NCBI RefSeq assembly: GCF_002265875.1
Contig: NZ_NPFA01000008.1
Coordinates: forward strand, 67,127 to 131,126
DNA from: Marinococcus halophilus
GTDB lineage: Bacteria; Bacillota; Bacilli; Bacillales; Marinococcaceae
Length of the DNA: 64,000 nt
Direction: 5' to 3'
The position numbers and the translations under genes are program-made. Every line of letters starts with the position of its first letter. The first letter of the stretch is position 1. The notes under the pieces were generated by a model. That model was given only the letters and a program-made list of their open reading frames with translations. It did not search any database and was not told the DNA's origin. Shown here piece after piece: positions 18,374 to 28,324 of this stretch.

Positions 18374-18406
18374 AAACTGCTGGTCTCTGGGCCGGCAGTT
18401 TTTTGT
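18374..18406 (+). terminator. Terminator after trxA
   Basis: AAACTGCTGG / CCGGCAGTTT stem (18374-18383 / 18392-18401, one wobble) followed by TTTTG. Confidence 0.85.
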
Positions 18407-18467
18407 TTCCTTTTCTTTAAAAGAAGGAAAACACCATAGATACTACACGCCAAGAGGGGTTGGGCAC

Positions 18468-20255
18468 ATGACTCAATTAAAGGAAAAGCTGGCGATTCTG
18501 CCGGATCAGCCTGGCTGTTATTTAATGAAAAATAAACACGGTACCGTTATATATGTAGGTAAGGCAAAAGTGTTAAAAAACCGGGTGAGATCCTACTTTA
18601 CCGGTTCGCATGATGGAAAAACCCAGCGGCTTGTGATGGAAATTACCGATTTCGAATATATTATGACGTCCTCTAATCTAGAAGCATTGATTCTTGAGAT
18701 GAACTTAATTAAGAAGTATGAACCAAAATACAATGTGCTTCTTAAAGATGATAAGTCCTATCCGTATATTAAAATTACCAACGAAGAGCATCCACGCCTT
18801 ATTATCACGAGAAAAGTAAAAAAGGACGGGGGGAAATACTTCGGCCCGTACCCGAATGCCGGTGCGGCAAATGAAACGAAAAAACTGCTCGACCAATTAT
18901 ATCCGCTGCGTAAATGCCGGACGATGCCAGACCGGGTCTGTTTGTATTATCATATCGGCCAGTGTCTGGCTCCATGTGAGTTTACGGTGACAAGAGACCA
19001 GTACGACGATATGATTCAGCAGATCGCCCGTTTTTTAAACAACGGCCACCATGAAATCCGGGCGGAGCTTCAAACCAAAATGGAGACTGCTTCCGAACAG
19101 CTGGAGTTTGAACGGGCCAAAGAACTGAGGGACCAAATACAGCATATTGACTCTGTGATGGAAAAGCAAAAAATGTCTGTAAAAGACCAGGTTAACCGAG
19201 ACGTCTTTGCCTACAGCTATGATAAAGGCTGGATGTGTGTGCAGGTATTTTTTGTGAGACAGGGAAAATTAATTGAAAGGGACGTTTCCCTTTTTCCAAT
19301 GTATCAGGAGCCGGAAGAGGATTTTCTAACCTTTCTGGGACAGTTTTATATGCAGGAGCAGCACATGAAGCCATCGGAAATATTCATCCCGGGCTCAGTA
19401 GATGCAGCGATAGCTGAACAGTTTGTAAATGTGCGGGTTCAGCAGCCAAAGCGCGGCCAGAAAAGAGAACTGCTTGATTTGGCGGAGAAAAATGCGCGGC
19501 AGGCGCTCAGTGATCGATTCGCATTGATTGAACGGGATGAAGAGCGGACAATTAAAGCGGTTGAACAGCTCGGAGAAGCAATGGGCATTGATACGCCATA
19601 CCGCATGGAAGCCTTCGACAACTCAAATATACAGGGCACAGATCCAGTAGCGGCAATGGTTACTTTTGTAGACGGCAAGCCCTGGAAAAAAGGATATAGA
19701 AAATATAAGGTCAGAGACGTGCAGGGACCGGATGATTATGCGTCAATGCGGGAAGTCGTACGAAGAAGATACATCCGCCTGTTAAAGGACGAAGCCGCGC
19801 TTCCGGATCTAATTCTTATTGACGGCGGAAAAGGACAGTTAAGTGCAGCTGTCAGCGTTATCGAAGACGAACTTGGCCTAAATATTCCCGTAGCCGGGCT
19901 TGCCAAAGATGACAAGCATCGAACGTCAGAGCTTTTAATGGGGGAGGAAGCTGCAAGAGTGCCGCTTGAACGCCACAGCTCCGCCTTTTACCTGCTGCAG
20001 CGCGTTCAGGATGAAGTGCACCGTTTTGCGATTACATTTCATCGCCAAACGCGTGGAAAAACGATGTTCTCTTCCCTTTTAGATGATGTTAATGGAATTG
20101 GACAAAAACGGAAGCAGATGCTTTTGAAGCATTTTGGATCGGTGAAAAAAATGAAGGAAGCATCCTTTGAGGATTTTAAACAACTTTCGCTTCCGGATGA
20201 CGTTATTATGGAACTGATGAAAAGGCTGGAAGAAGATTCTACACTTTCCAAATAA
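18468..20255 (+). CDS. uvrC: Excinuclease ABC subunit C
   Basis: Nuclease subunit of UvrABC nucleotide-excision repair, making both incisions. 595 residues: N-terminal GIY-YIG domain ([19 protein letters not shown]), a Cys-containing region ([13 protein letters not shown], about 160), the UvrB-binding UVR motif ([12 protein letters not shown], about 208), the RNase H-like 5' nuclease domain ([25 protein letters not shown]) and the C-terminal helix-hairpin-helix pair ([18 protein letters not shown]). ATG at 18468 follows AGAGGGG. Single gene with a terminator right after it; lysC, next in B. subtilis, is missing. Confidence 0.98.
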   Translation: MTQLKEKLAILPDQPGCYLMKNKHGTVIYVGKAKVLKNRVRSYFTGSHDGKTQRLVMEITDFEYIMTSSNLEALILEMNLIKKYEPKYNVLLKDDKSYPYIKITNEEHPRLIITRKVKKDGGKYFGPYPNAGAANETKKLLDQLYPLRKCRTMPDRVCLYYHIGQCLAPCEFTVTRDQYDDMIQQIARFLNNGHHEIRAELQTKMETASEQLEFERAKELRDQIQHIDSVMEKQKMSVKDQVNRDVFAYSYDKGWMCVQVFFVRQGKLIERDVSLFPMYQEPEEDFLTFLGQFYMQEQHMKPSEIFIPGSVDAAIAEQFVNVRVQQPKRGQKRELLDLAEKNARQALSDRFALIERDEERTIKAVEQLGEAMGIDTPYRMEAFDNSNIQGTDPVAAMVTFVDGKPWKKGYRKYKVRDVQGPDDYASMREVVRRRYIRLLKDEAALPDLILIDGGKGQLSAAVSVIEDELGLNIPVAGLAKDDKHRTSELLMGEEAARVPLERHSSAFYLLQRVQDEVHRFAITFHRQTRGKTMFSSLLDDVNGIGQKRKQMLLKHFGSVKKMKEASFEDFKQLSLPDDVIMELMKRLEEDSTLSK

Positions 20256-20259
20256 AAAG

Positions 20260-20289
20260 CGTTCGCTGATGCGTATCAGCGAACGTTTT
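20260..20289 (+). terminator. Terminator after uvrC
   Basis: CGTTCGCTGAT / ATCAGCGAACG perfect 11-bp stem (20260-20270 / 20275-20285), loop GCGT, T-run; the A-run on the left may also stop leftward yslB transcripts. Confidence 0.9.
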
Positions 20290-20309
20290 GCTTTGAGACA
20301 GCGGTTGGA

Positions 20310-20711
20310 TTACTCCCATTTAATATGCATAGTGATAGATTTTTGCTTTTCTTCTATGTAGGTTTCGGCGTACGTATTTTTCATCTGTGACCATTGCTCT
20401 GCCAAAAATCCGCCCTCTAACGCTTTCGTATATGGAGCTTCCTTGGCATAGTAAGACAGTTCAGCGATGGCATCCTTTTTTCTTTCTTTTTTCCATTCGA
20501 TCTCACCCCAGCCGGCATCGCGGAAAAAATCAGCTACTTCCGCCGGTGAACTGCAGGGATAGCGGCGGGCAAGCTGTTTACCCGCCCAGTATAATATTGC
20601 ATGCTCGTCCGAGCCTAAAATATCAGGGAGGACATTTTTTCGAAGCAATTCATACCCGAAGGCAGTTGATTTATTTGTTTCTTCTTCCATTTCCATCACC
20701 ACTTTCTTCAT
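20310..20711 (-). CDS. yslB: YslB-like protein (DUF2507)
   Basis: About 133 residues, cytosolic. Contains the DUF2507 features: FGYELLRKNVLPDILGSDEHAILYWAGKQLARRYP and a C-terminal YIEEKQKSITMHIKW. Matches B. subtilis YslB in sequence and location between uvrC and sdhC; the fold resembles haem-binding NO-sensor-like domains but the function is not settled. Start is uncertain: ATG at 20711, or internal ATGs at 20696 or 20690 that sit nearer an AAGTGGTG site. Convergent with uvrC and divergent from the potassium transporter gene. Confidence 0.8.
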   Translation of the reverse strand: MKKVVMEMEEETNKSTAFGYELLRKNVLPDILGSDEHAILYWAGKQLARRYPCSSPAEVADFFRDAGWGEIEWKKERKKDAIAELSYYAKEAPYTKALEGGFLAEQWSQMKNTYAETYIEEKQKSITMHIKWE

Positions 20712-20765
20712 CTGATATTATACATGCTGGAGTTGGAAATCTCTATAGATTCCCAAAATCATACA

Positions 20766-20774
20766 TGATATACT
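20766..20774 (+). promoter_or_regulatory. Extended -10 promoter for the K+ transporter gene
   Basis: TGA-TATACT (TATACT at 20769-20774), 28 bases before the start codon; no good -35 box. Confidence 0.5.
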
Positions 20775-20802
20775 AATGCACGATTATGACGGAGGGACCG
20801 AT

Positions 20803-22152
20803 ATGAAAAATATTTTTGCAGAAAAAATGACGCCATTTCGTATGATCATCGGTGCCTACGTTTTTTCAATGCTGTTGTTCAGTTTATTGCTCTGGCTTCC
20901 TATTTCCCACCAGCCGGGGCATGAATTAACATATATCGAAGCTTTATTTACCTCAGTATCAGCTGTTAGCGTAACCGGCCTGACAGTCATTCAGGTATCT
21001 GACACGCTGAGCGCTGTCGGGATAGCATTTTTAGCGCTGGCAATGCAGGTAGGCGGCATTGGAATTATGTCACTCGGCACCTTTGTGTGGATGGTTTTTG
21101 GAAGAAAAATTAATTTATCTCAGCGATTACTGATTATGGTGGACCAGAATCAGTACAAGTTTTCGGGAATGGTCAAGCTAATGAGGAACATTCTGCTTCT
21201 TGCTTTAGGGATCGAAGCAATGGGGATGCTGATACTTGGCACCTACTTTCTGCGTTACTTTGATTCAACCTGGGAGGCTTACTACCAGGGAGGCTTTGCG
21301 GCGTTGAGTGCTTTCACCAATGCCGGCTTTGACGTTACAGGACAGTCTCTCATTCCGTTTGCTGAAGACTATTACGTCCTGTTTGTGGTAATAACATTGA
21401 TTTTTGCTGGAGCTATTGGATTTCCGGTTCTGATGGAGGTCAGGGAATACTTAACAAACCGAGAACGCTTTAATTTCAGCCTGTTCACAAAAGTGACGAC
21501 GACTACTTATTTTCTCGTGTTTGTACTTGGTGCCGTCAGTATATGGGCGCTTGAATTCGGATTTTATTATGACGGCATGGCATGGCATCAGCAGTTCTTC
21601 TTCTCGATGTTTAACTCTGCGACTACAAGAAGTGCTGGATTATCGGTGATGGACGTTTCGGCGTTTTCCATGCCGACGCTTCTGCTGATGTCCGGCTTAA
21701 TGGTTATTGGAGCGAGCCCGTCGAGTGTGGGGGGAGGTATCCGTACTACTACACTTGCGGTAATGTTTTTAACCATTCGAAGCTTTGCGCTCGGACGTTC
21801 AGATGTAAAAGTGTTCAACCGCCAGATTGACCCGGAGGATAAGCAGCGGACTTTTATTGTCATTTCCTTTTTTATTGTAGGGCTGCTTGCAGCGATTACT
21901 TTAATCAGTGCCTTCGAGCGTGGCAATACGGAAGTAGAATTAATTGATATTATTTTTGAAACAAGCTCGGCCTTCGGAACCTGTGGACTTTCCACCGGAT
22001 TAACGGATGACTTTTCCACTCCGAGCCATCTGTTGCTCATGTGCCTGATGTTTATTGGACGCGTAGGGATTTTAGTGTTTTTATTCTCGGTGAAAAAGAA
22101 AGAGACAAAATCTCATTATAGATATCCAATAGAACGCATAATTATTGGCTAG
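20803..22152 (+). CDS. TrkH/KtrB-family potassium uptake channel subunit
   Basis: Membrane pore subunit of a Ktr/Trk K+ (Na+-coupled) uptake system. 449 residues with the four pore loops and their filter glycines: SVTGLTV (Gly near 59), TNAGFDV, TRSAGLSV and GTCGLSTGL, separated by paired membrane helices. Length fits KtrB/KtrD rather than the longer TrkH. ATG at 20803 follows GGAGGG; an ATG nine codons earlier lacks a site. No cytosolic KtrA/KtrC-type RCK gene is adjacent, so the gating partner must be encoded elsewhere. B. subtilis has lysC in this interval. KtrB versus KtrD cannot be decided. Confidence 0.9.
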   Translation: MKNIFAEKMTPFRMIIGAYVFSMLLFSLLLWLPISHQPGHELTYIEALFTSVSAVSVTGLTVIQVSDTLSAVGIAFLALAMQVGGIGIMSLGTFVWMVFGRKINLSQRLLIMVDQNQYKFSGMVKLMRNILLLALGIEAMGMLILGTYFLRYFDSTWEAYYQGGFAALSAFTNAGFDVTGQSLIPFAEDYYVLFVVITLIFAGAIGFPVLMEVREYLTNRERFNFSLFTKVTTTTYFLVFVLGAVSIWALEFGFYYDGMAWHQQFFFSMFNSATTRSAGLSVMDVSAFSMPTLLLMSGLMVIGASPSSVGGGIRTTTLAVMFLTIRSFALGRSDVKVFNRQIDPEDKQRTFIVISFFIVGLLAAITLISAFERGNTEVELIDIIFETSSAFGTCGLSTGLTDDFSTPSHLLLMCLMFIGRVGILVFLFSVKKKETKSHYRYPIERIIIG

Positions 22153-22245
22153 CCGGGGAGGATGTCCTCCGGCTTTCTTTATTGACGGGAGAGTGAAGCG
22201 CATAAAGAATGAATAACATACATTTGAAATGCTGTATACGTTTTC

Positions 22246-22274
22246 TTGACGGGTAATTTTAGGGGGAGTACAAT
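22246..22274 (+). promoter_or_regulatory. SigA-type promoter for sdhCAB
   Basis: TTGACG (22246-22251), 17-base spacer, TACAAT (22269-22274). The mRNA leader to sdhC would be about 260 bases. Confidence 0.7.
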
Positions 22275-22306
22275 TAACGTAACGTTTCGTACAATTCCTT
22301 GAATAT

Positions 22307-22375
22307 TTCTTTTCCATTTTGTGACTAATTGGTTGTATCTTGCATGCATATGCATTTTGCACTAATGGAAAAGAA
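22307..22375 (+). repeat. Long inverted repeat in the sdhCAB leader
   Basis: TTCTTTTCCATT (22307-22318) and AATGGAAAAGAA (22364-22375) form a perfect 12-bp stem enclosing 45 bases; inside is a 12-base palindrome ATGCATATGCAT (22344-22355). It lies wholly in the predicted sdh leader and has no T-run after it, so it is not a terminator. The rest of the 22153-22542 gap shows no gene. Confidence 0.65.
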
Positions 22376-22542
22376 GCAGGAAGCGCAGCCGGCATATATG
22401 TACATAGAGAACGGAAAGCTGTACTTCTGTTTATTGTGCGGGCGGTGGAAAGTTCAGCAAGGGGGTAATGGAGCCGGAAAAGAAAGCATTACAGACTAAC
22501 AGGATGGAGAGAGAATTTTTATGCTAATGGAGGAGGATGAAT

Positions 22543-23154
22543 ATGGCTTTAAATAAGGAATTTGCCGCCCGGAGGCTGCACTCGCTTCTTGGTATCATTC
22601 CAATTGGACTGTTTTTGATGCAGCACTTTGTAGTAAACCATTTCGCGACAAGGAGTGCTGAAGCATTCAACGGTGCGGCTCACTTTATGGAAAACTTACC
22701 GTTTCGTATCTTTTTAGAGATGTTTCTCATTTATATTCCTATATTGTTTCATGGTATTTATGGACTTTTTATCGTATTTCAGGGTAAAGCAAACGCGAAG
22801 CGCTTCGGCTATTTCCGTAACTGGATGTACATTTTTCAGCGTATCACCGGCGTCTTCCTGTTGGTGTTCATTACCTGGCACGTCTGGGATACATGGGTGC
22901 AGGCGCAGTTCTTTGGCGCTGAGGTGAACTACCAGATGATGGCGGACATTGTAGCGAATCCTTGGATGCTCGCATTTTACATTGTAGGCATACTGTCTGC
23001 TACCTTCCACTTTTCTAACGGTTTATGGTCCTTTTTGGTTACATGGGGCATTACGGTTACACCAAAAGCCCAGCTGGCTGCAACATACTTTACGCTGGTC
23101 GTTTTCGTAGCAATGTCTGTGATTGGCCTGCGGGCTATTTTTGCATTCGTATAA
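22543..23154 (+). CDS. sdhC: Succinate dehydrogenase cytochrome b558 subunit
   Basis: Di-haem membrane anchor of succinate:menaquinone reductase. 203 residues with five hydrophobic segments and histidines at the positions that ligate or flank haem in the B. subtilis protein (His13, His28, His69, then THWHVWD-region and TFHFSNG histidines). ATG at 22543 is six bases after GGAGGAGG; the ATG at 22537 touches that site. First gene of sdhCAB; 39 bases separate it from sdhA. Confidence 0.95.
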   Translation: MALNKEFAARRLHSLLGIIPIGLFLMQHFVVNHFATRSAEAFNGAAHFMENLPFRIFLEMFLIYIPILFHGIYGLFIVFQGKANAKRFGYFRNWMYIFQRITGVFLLVFITWHVWDTWVQAQFFGAEVNYQMMADIVANPWMLAFYIVGILSATFHFSNGLWSFLVTWGITVTPKAQLAATYFTLVVFVAMSVIGLRAIFAFV

Positions 23155-23193
23155 GATAAGCTTTTTACTAAACTAAAGGAGTGAAACATCCGC

Positions 23194-24972
23194 ATGAGTA
23201 ATGGAAAAGTTATTGTCGTAGGCGGCGGGCTGGCAGGACTGATGGCAACAATCAAAGCCGCTGAAGCAGGTTCTCAAGTGGACTTGTTTTCAATTGTACC
23301 GGTAAAACGTTCTCACTCTGTCTGTGCTCAGGGCGGCATGAACGGTGCTGTCAATACAAAAGGGGAGGGCGACTCTCCATGGGAACACTTTGATGATACT
23401 GTATATGGAGGCGACTTTTTAGCAAATCAGCCTCCAGTGAAAGCTATGACAGAAGCAGCGCCAGGGATTATACACCTGATGGACCGCATGGGCGTTATGT
23501 TTAACCGTACTCCGGAAGGGCTGCTTGACTTCCGCCGTTTTGGAGGCACGCAGTTCCACCGTACGGCATACGCTGGTGCTACGACGGGACAGCAGCTGTT
23601 ATATGCACTGGATGAACAGGTTCGCCGCTATGAGGTGGAAGGCCTTGTTAACAAATACGAGGGCTGGGAATTTCTTTCAGCTATTCTCGATGAAGAACAA
23701 ACCTGTAAAGGCATTGCCGCCCAAAATCTTCGTTCGATGGAAATTGAAACATTCCGTGCAGACGCGATCATTATGGCTACAGGCGGCCCCGGCATTATTT
23801 TCGGAAAATCTACGAACTCAATGATTAATACCGGCTTTGCTGCTTCGTCGCTTTATTTGCAAGGTGTTAACTATGCCAACGGCGAATTCATCCAGATTCA
23901 TCCTACTGCTATTCCCGGCGACGATAAACTCCGTCTGATGAGTGAATCTGCGCGCGGGGAAGGCGGTCGCATCTGGACATACAAAGACGGCAAGCCATGG
24001 TACTTCCTGGAAGAAAAGTATCCGGCTTATGGTAATCTGGTTCCTAGGGACATTGCCACACGCGAAATCTTTGATGTTTGTGTTAACCAGAAACTGGGCA
24101 TTAATGGAGAAAACATGGTTTATCTGGATCTTTCCCATAAAGATCCGCAGGAGCTTGATGTAAAACTCGGCGGTATTATGGAAATCTATGAAAAGTTCAT
24201 GGGTGATGATCCAAGGAAAGTTCCAATGAAAATTTTCCCTGCCGTACACTATTCCATGGGCGGCATGTGGGTAGATTATAATCAAATGACAAACATCCCC
24301 GGCATTTTCGCCGCCGGTGAGTGCGACTATTCCCAGCACGGTGGTAACCGTCTTGGTGCCAACTCTCTGCTCTCCGCTATTTACGGCGGCATGGTCGCCG
24401 GGCCGAATGCAGTAGAATACGCCAACGGCCTGGAGAAATCAGCGGAAGATCTTTCTTCTTCGCTTTTTGAAACAAAGAAACAGGAAGAACAGCAGGAGTT
24501 CGACAAAATTATGAATATGGACGGCACTGAGAATGCATATGCACTTCATAATGAACTTGGCGAGTGGATGACAAACAATATGACCGTGGTCCGGCATAAT
24601 GATAAGCTGCTTGAGACAGATGACAAGCTCCAGGAGCTTCTCGAGCGCTGGGAAAATATCAACATGCACGATAGTTCCAAATGGAACAACCATGCGGCCA
24701 TGTTTACGCGCCAGCTTAAAGGAATGATTCATTTGGCCCGCGTGATGACTCTGGGGGCTTACCACCGTAATGAAAGCCGCGGTGCGCATTATAAGCCAGA
24801 GTTTCCGGAGCGTAATGATGAAGACTTCCTGAAAACGACGAAGGCTCAATACAACCCGCAGACTAATCACCCTGAATTTGAGTATGAAGATGTCGACACT
24901 TCGCTGATTAAGCCGAGAAAACGGGACTACTCCCAGGCAAAAGCATCTTCTGAGAAAGGAGCAAGTAACTAA
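23194..24972 (+). CDS. sdhA: Succinate dehydrogenase flavoprotein subunit
   Basis: FAD-containing subunit that oxidises succinate to fumarate in the TCA cycle. 592 residues with the dinucleotide fold (VVGGGLAGLMATIKAAEAG, about 6-24), the SAQGGMNGA-like covalent-flavin region (CAQGGMNGAVN), the catalytic RGEGGRIW stretch and HTxGG-like YSMGGMWVD and ECDYSQHGGNRLGANSLL. Its TAA overlaps the ATG of sdhB by one base, giving translational coupling. Confidence 0.97.
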   Translation: MSNGKVIVVGGGLAGLMATIKAAEAGSQVDLFSIVPVKRSHSVCAQGGMNGAVNTKGEGDSPWEHFDDTVYGGDFLANQPPVKAMTEAAPGIIHLMDRMGVMFNRTPEGLLDFRRFGGTQFHRTAYAGATTGQQLLYALDEQVRRYEVEGLVNKYEGWEFLSAILDEEQTCKGIAAQNLRSMEIETFRADAIIMATGGPGIIFGKSTNSMINTGFAASSLYLQGVNYANGEFIQIHPTAIPGDDKLRLMSESARGEGGRIWTYKDGKPWYFLEEKYPAYGNLVPRDIATREIFDVCVNQKLGINGENMVYLDLSHKDPQELDVKLGGIMEIYEKFMGDDPRKVPMKIFPAVHYSMGGMWVDYNQMTNIPGIFAAGECDYSQHGGNRLGANSLLSAIYGGMVAGPNAVEYANGLEKSAEDLSSSLFETKKQEEQQEFDKIMNMDGTENAYALHNELGEWMTNNMTVVRHNDKLLETDDKLQELLERWENINMHDSSKWNNHAAMFTRQLKGMIHLARVMTLGAYHRNESRGAHYKPEFPERNDEDFLKTTKAQYNPQTNHPEFEYEDVDTSLIKPRKRDYSQAKASSEKGASN

Positions 24973-25769
24973 TGAGTGATGCACAAGCACAAGAAACGCG
25001 TAACCCGGAAGAAACCGACGCAAAAAAAGTGAAGTTTATAATTACCCGGCAAGACGACCCGGACAGCCCCTCCTATGACCAGGAATTTGAGGTTCCTTAC
25101 AGAGAAAATATGAACGTCATTTCTGCTCTAATGGAAATCCGTAGAAATCCTATCGACAGCCAGGGCAATCAGGCGAACCCTGTTATCTGGGATATGAACT
25201 GTTTAGAGGAAGTATGCGGTGCATGTTCGATGATTATTAACGGAACGGCCCGCCAGTCCTGTACTGCCCTTATTGATCAGCTTGAGCAGCCGATTCGTCT
25301 AGAACCGATGAAAACATTCCCGGTTATGAGAGATCTTCAGGTAGACAGAAGCCGGATGTTTGATTCGCTGAAAAAAGTGAAGGCATGGATTCCAATTGAC
25401 GGCACATATGACCTGGGCCCTGGGCCTAGAATGGCAGAGAACAAACGTCAATGGTCATATGAGCTTTCCAAATGCATGACGTGTGGAGTATGCCTCGAAG
25501 CCTGCCCGAACGTAAATGATAATTCTTCGTTTATCGGACCGGCAGCTATCTCCCAGGTTCGTTTATTCAACTCCCACCCGACAGGAGAAATGAATAAATC
25601 CGACCGGCTGGAAGCTTTGATGGGCGAAGGCGGCATCAGCAGCTGCAGTAACTCTCAGAACTGTGTGGAAGTATGTCCGAAGGGGATCCCTTTAACAACT
25701 TCCATTGCAGCGATGAATCGTGAAACAAACATTCAGTCGTTTAAAAACTTTTTTGGCGGCGGAAACTAA
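24972..25769 (+). CDS. sdhB: Succinate dehydrogenase iron-sulfur subunit
   Basis: Electron-transfer subunit, 265 residues. The three cluster motifs are complete: [2Fe-2S] CLEEVCGACSM...C (about 77-97), [4Fe-4S] CMTCGVCLEACP (about 165-176) and [3Fe-4S] CSNSQNCVEVCPKGIP (about 225). ATG overlaps the sdhA stop. Last gene of the operon, followed by a terminator. Confidence 0.97.
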   Translation: MSDAQAQETRNPEETDAKKVKFIITRQDDPDSPSYDQEFEVPYRENMNVISALMEIRRNPIDSQGNQANPVIWDMNCLEEVCGACSMIINGTARQSCTALIDQLEQPIRLEPMKTFPVMRDLQVDRSRMFDSLKKVKAWIPIDGTYDLGPGPRMAENKRQWSYELSKCMTCGVCLEACPNVNDNSSFIGPAAISQVRLFNSHPTGEMNKSDRLEALMGEGGISSCSNSQNCVEVCPKGIPLTTSIAAMNRETNIQSFKNFFGGGN

Positions 25770-25775
25770 TACAAT

Positions 25776-25805
25776 AAAAAGGCAGCCCCCGGGCTGTCTT
25801 TTTTA
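25776..25805 (+). terminator. Terminator after sdhB
   Basis: AAGGCAGCCC / GGGCTGTCTT stem (one wobble) with a two-base-plus loop CC, then TTTTTATT. Confidence 0.85.
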
Positions 25806-25897
25806 TTATATTTATGAAAAGTCACTGACCGTTTTGCCTGCCAATACAGCGAAAGCAGCTTTGTTCACTATAAGAAAGCCGGCTGCTGCGCCTATTC

Positions 25898-25926
25898 TTG
25901 TTTCCCATAAAACTCAGTGGTACAAT
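25898..25926 (+). promoter_or_regulatory. Distal promoter upstream of ptsHI
   Basis: TTGTTT (25898-25903), 17-base spacer, TACAAT (25921-25926), followed by ATAACAGTATT.. with a CAGTAT/ATACTG inverted repeat. The sdhB-ptsH gap (25770-26111) otherwise holds no gene. Confidence 0.45.
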
Positions 25927-26000
25927 ATAACAGTATTTACATACTGAAACCGTTGATAATAGCAGTGTACAAGGCTCCGGGTTTATGGAGCAGATCGCAG

Positions 26001-26029
26001 TTGCGACTTTATTAAGGGTGAAGTACAAT
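26001..26029 (+). promoter_or_regulatory. Proximal promoter for ptsHI
   Basis: TTGCGA (26001-26006), 17-base spacer, TACAAT (26024-26029). The -10 region GTACAATATAA repeats that of the distal promoter 103 bases upstream. Confidence 0.6.
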
Positions 26030-26111
26030 ATAAAAAGCCTGCTTTCCAGAAAAGCGCACATGGTGCGTGCTTCTTAGTGAAAGCGATCTATATTGAAAAG
26101 GGGTATAAATC

Positions 26112-26375
26112 ATGCAGGAAAAAACATTCACTATTACAAACGAAACAGGAATCCACGCGCGTCCGGCGACGCAGCTTGTAAACAAAGCCGGCCAGTTTTC
26201 TTCAGACATTTCTTTAGAATACAACGGCAAATCGGTAAACTTGAAATCCATCATGGGCGTTATGTCTCTCGGCGTTGGAAAAGGATCCGAGGTAACGGTT
26301 AAAATTGAAGGCAACGATGAAGAGGAAGCGATGGAAGCAGTGGATCAAGTGATTAAAGAAGGGCTTGGAGAATAA
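26112..26375 (+). CDS. ptsH: Phosphocarrier protein HPr
   Basis: General PTS phosphocarrier; also a catabolite-repression co-effector when phosphorylated on Ser46. 87 residues with the catalytic His15 in [10 protein letters not shown] and the regulatory serine in [11 protein letters not shown] (Ser46), the mark of low-GC Gram-positive HPr. ATG at 26112 follows AAAAGGGG. Its stop overlaps the ptsI start by one base. Confidence 0.98.
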   Translation: MQEKTFTITNETGIHARPATQLVNKAGQFSSDISLEYNGKSVNLKSIMGVMSLGVGKGSEVTVKIEGNDEEEAMEAVDQVIKEGLGE

Positions 26376-28096
26376 TGAGTGCCAGCCTGACAGGGATTGC
26401 TGCCTCAAAAGGAATAGCGATTGCAAAAGCTTTTCTTTTGGAAGAACCGGAATTAGACGTAAGTAAAAAAACGGTGGATAGCGCCCAGGACGAGATCACA
26501 AGATTTAAAGAAGCAGTTCAGGAGTCCAAGCATGAACTTCAGGTGATTAAGGAAAAAACACTTCAGGACATGGGAGAAGACCAGGCGGAGATTTTCTCTG
26601 CCCATCTGCTCGTTCTGGAGGATCCTGAGATTATGGATGGTGTCTCCAGTAAAATTACGGAAGAGAGCGCCAATGCAGAATATGCTCTCAGCGAAGTAGC
26701 CAATATGTATGTGGATATGTTTGAGAACATGGATAATGAATACATGAAAGAGCGCGCCGCAGATATCCGGGATGTGTCAAAACGTGTTCTTATGCATTTA
26801 TTTGGTCTTGAGAACACCAGCCTGGCAACGATTGACCAGGAAGTAGTAGTTATTGCTGATGACCTGACCCCGTCTGATACGGCCCAATTGAACGAATATG
26901 TTCGAGGCTTTGCTACAGACATCGGCGGGCGTACGTCTCATTCTGCTATTATGGCCAGATCGATGGAAATTCCGGCTGTCGTGGGCACAAAAGAAGCAAC
27001 GGACACGATTAATCAGGACGACCTTTTGATTGTAGACGGCCTGGAGGGCCGGGTTATCGTTAATCCAAGTGATGCCGAAGTCCAGGAGTACAAAGAAAAG
27101 CTAGAACAGTTTAACCGCCAGAAAGAAGAGTGGGCGAAGCTGGTCAACGAGCCGACGGAAACAGAGGACGGGCACACGGTAGAACTGGCAGCTAATATTG
27201 GTACCCCGAACGACCTCGACGGCGTCTTAGCTAACGGAGCAGAAGGCATCGGTTTATACCGGACAGAGTTTTTGTACATGGGCAGAAATGAACTTCCTTC
27301 TGAAGAAGAGCAGTTTGAGGCTTATAAAGAAGTGCTTGAGCGCATGCAAGGAAAACCAGTAGTTATACGTACGCTTGATATCGGCGGCGATAAAGAACTT
27401 CCATACTTGGATCTGCCAAAAGAAATGAATCCGTTTCTCGGCTTTCGAGCGATCCGTCTGTGCCTCGAAAAAAAAGATATGTTTCGGACACAGCTCCGCG
27501 CTCTCTTGCGGGCGAGCTCCTACGGGAAGTTAAAAATTATGTTCCCGATGGTTGCTACAGTAGAAGAAGTCCGTGAAGCCAAAGCGATGCTCGCGGAGGC
27601 AAAAGAAGAGCTCCAGGGTGAAAATATCGAAGTTTCCGATGATATTGAAGTAGGTATTATGGTAGAAATTCCTTCCACAGCGGCGGCAGCAGAAATTTTT
27701 GCTAAAGAAGTGGACTTCTTCAGTATAGGTACTAACGATTTAATCCAATACACACTTGCTGCGGACCGGATGAGCGAAAAAGTTGCTCATCTGTATCAGC
27801 CTTACCACCCGGCGATTCTTCGTTTAGTTAAAAACGTAATCGACGCTGCTCATAAAGAAGGCAAGTGGGCAGGAATGTGCGGCGAAATGGCTGGCGAACC
27901 TGCAGCGGTTCCTCTTCTGTTAGGGCTAGGATTGGATGAATTCAGCATGAGCGCCACCTCAGTGCTCCCGGCAAGAACCCAGCTGCGTTCGTTGAAGAAA
28001 ACAGATGCAGAAGGGCTTGTAGAAGAAGCGATGAAATGTGCCACAGCGGATGAAATCGCTGAGCTTGTGGAAAACAGAGGGTTTATCATTCAGTAA
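26375..28096 (+). CDS. ptsI: PTS enzyme I (phosphoenolpyruvate-protein phosphotransferase)
   Basis: Takes phosphate from PEP to HPr. 573 residues: HPr-binding helical N-domain, the active-site His in [17 protein letters not shown] (about 189), linker, and the C-terminal PEP-binding TIM barrel ([27 protein letters not shown] with the catalytic Cys). Coupled to ptsH. Unlike B. subtilis, no ptsG precedes the pair, which sits between sdhB and murI. Confidence 0.98.
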   Translation: MSASLTGIAASKGIAIAKAFLLEEPELDVSKKTVDSAQDEITRFKEAVQESKHELQVIKEKTLQDMGEDQAEIFSAHLLVLEDPEIMDGVSSKITEESANAEYALSEVANMYVDMFENMDNEYMKERAADIRDVSKRVLMHLFGLENTSLATIDQEVVVIADDLTPSDTAQLNEYVRGFATDIGGRTSHSAIMARSMEIPAVVGTKEATDTINQDDLLIVDGLEGRVIVNPSDAEVQEYKEKLEQFNRQKEEWAKLVNEPTETEDGHTVELAANIGTPNDLDGVLANGAEGIGLYRTEFLYMGRNELPSEEEQFEAYKEVLERMQGKPVVIRTLDIGGDKELPYLDLPKEMNPFLGFRAIRLCLEKKDMFRTQLRALLRASSYGKLKIMFPMVATVEEVREAKAMLAEAKEELQGENIEVSDDIEVGIMVEIPSTAAAAEIFAKEVDFFSIGTNDLIQYTLAADRMSEKVAHLYQPYHPAILRLVKNVIDAAHKEGKWAGMCGEMAGEPAAVPLLLGLGLDEFSMSATSVLPARTQLRSLKKTDAEGLVEEAMKCATADEIAELVENRGFIIQ

Positions 28097-28117
28097 GCAG
28101 GACGCAGGCAAGTGAAA

Positions 28118-28152
28118 AGTCTGGAACCGTTGATAGGTTCCAGGCTTTTTTG
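28118..28152 (+). terminator. Terminator after ptsI
   Basis: AGTCTGGAACC / GGTTCCAGGCT stem (28119-28129 / 28136-28146 region) followed by TTTTTTG. Confidence 0.8.
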
Positions 28153-28324
28153 TGGGTGATGAAACGCTCATTTTCTTGTATACTGAAAAAGTTGATGTTC
28201 CTGAGTGAAAAAGCTCTTTACAAAAATTATAATATTGGTAGTAGTCCTGAGGCAGGGCATAGAGTGAAAAAACCTGGTTAGTCCAAGTCCGGACAACACG
28301 GGCTGAAAATGGAGAGAAGCAAAC

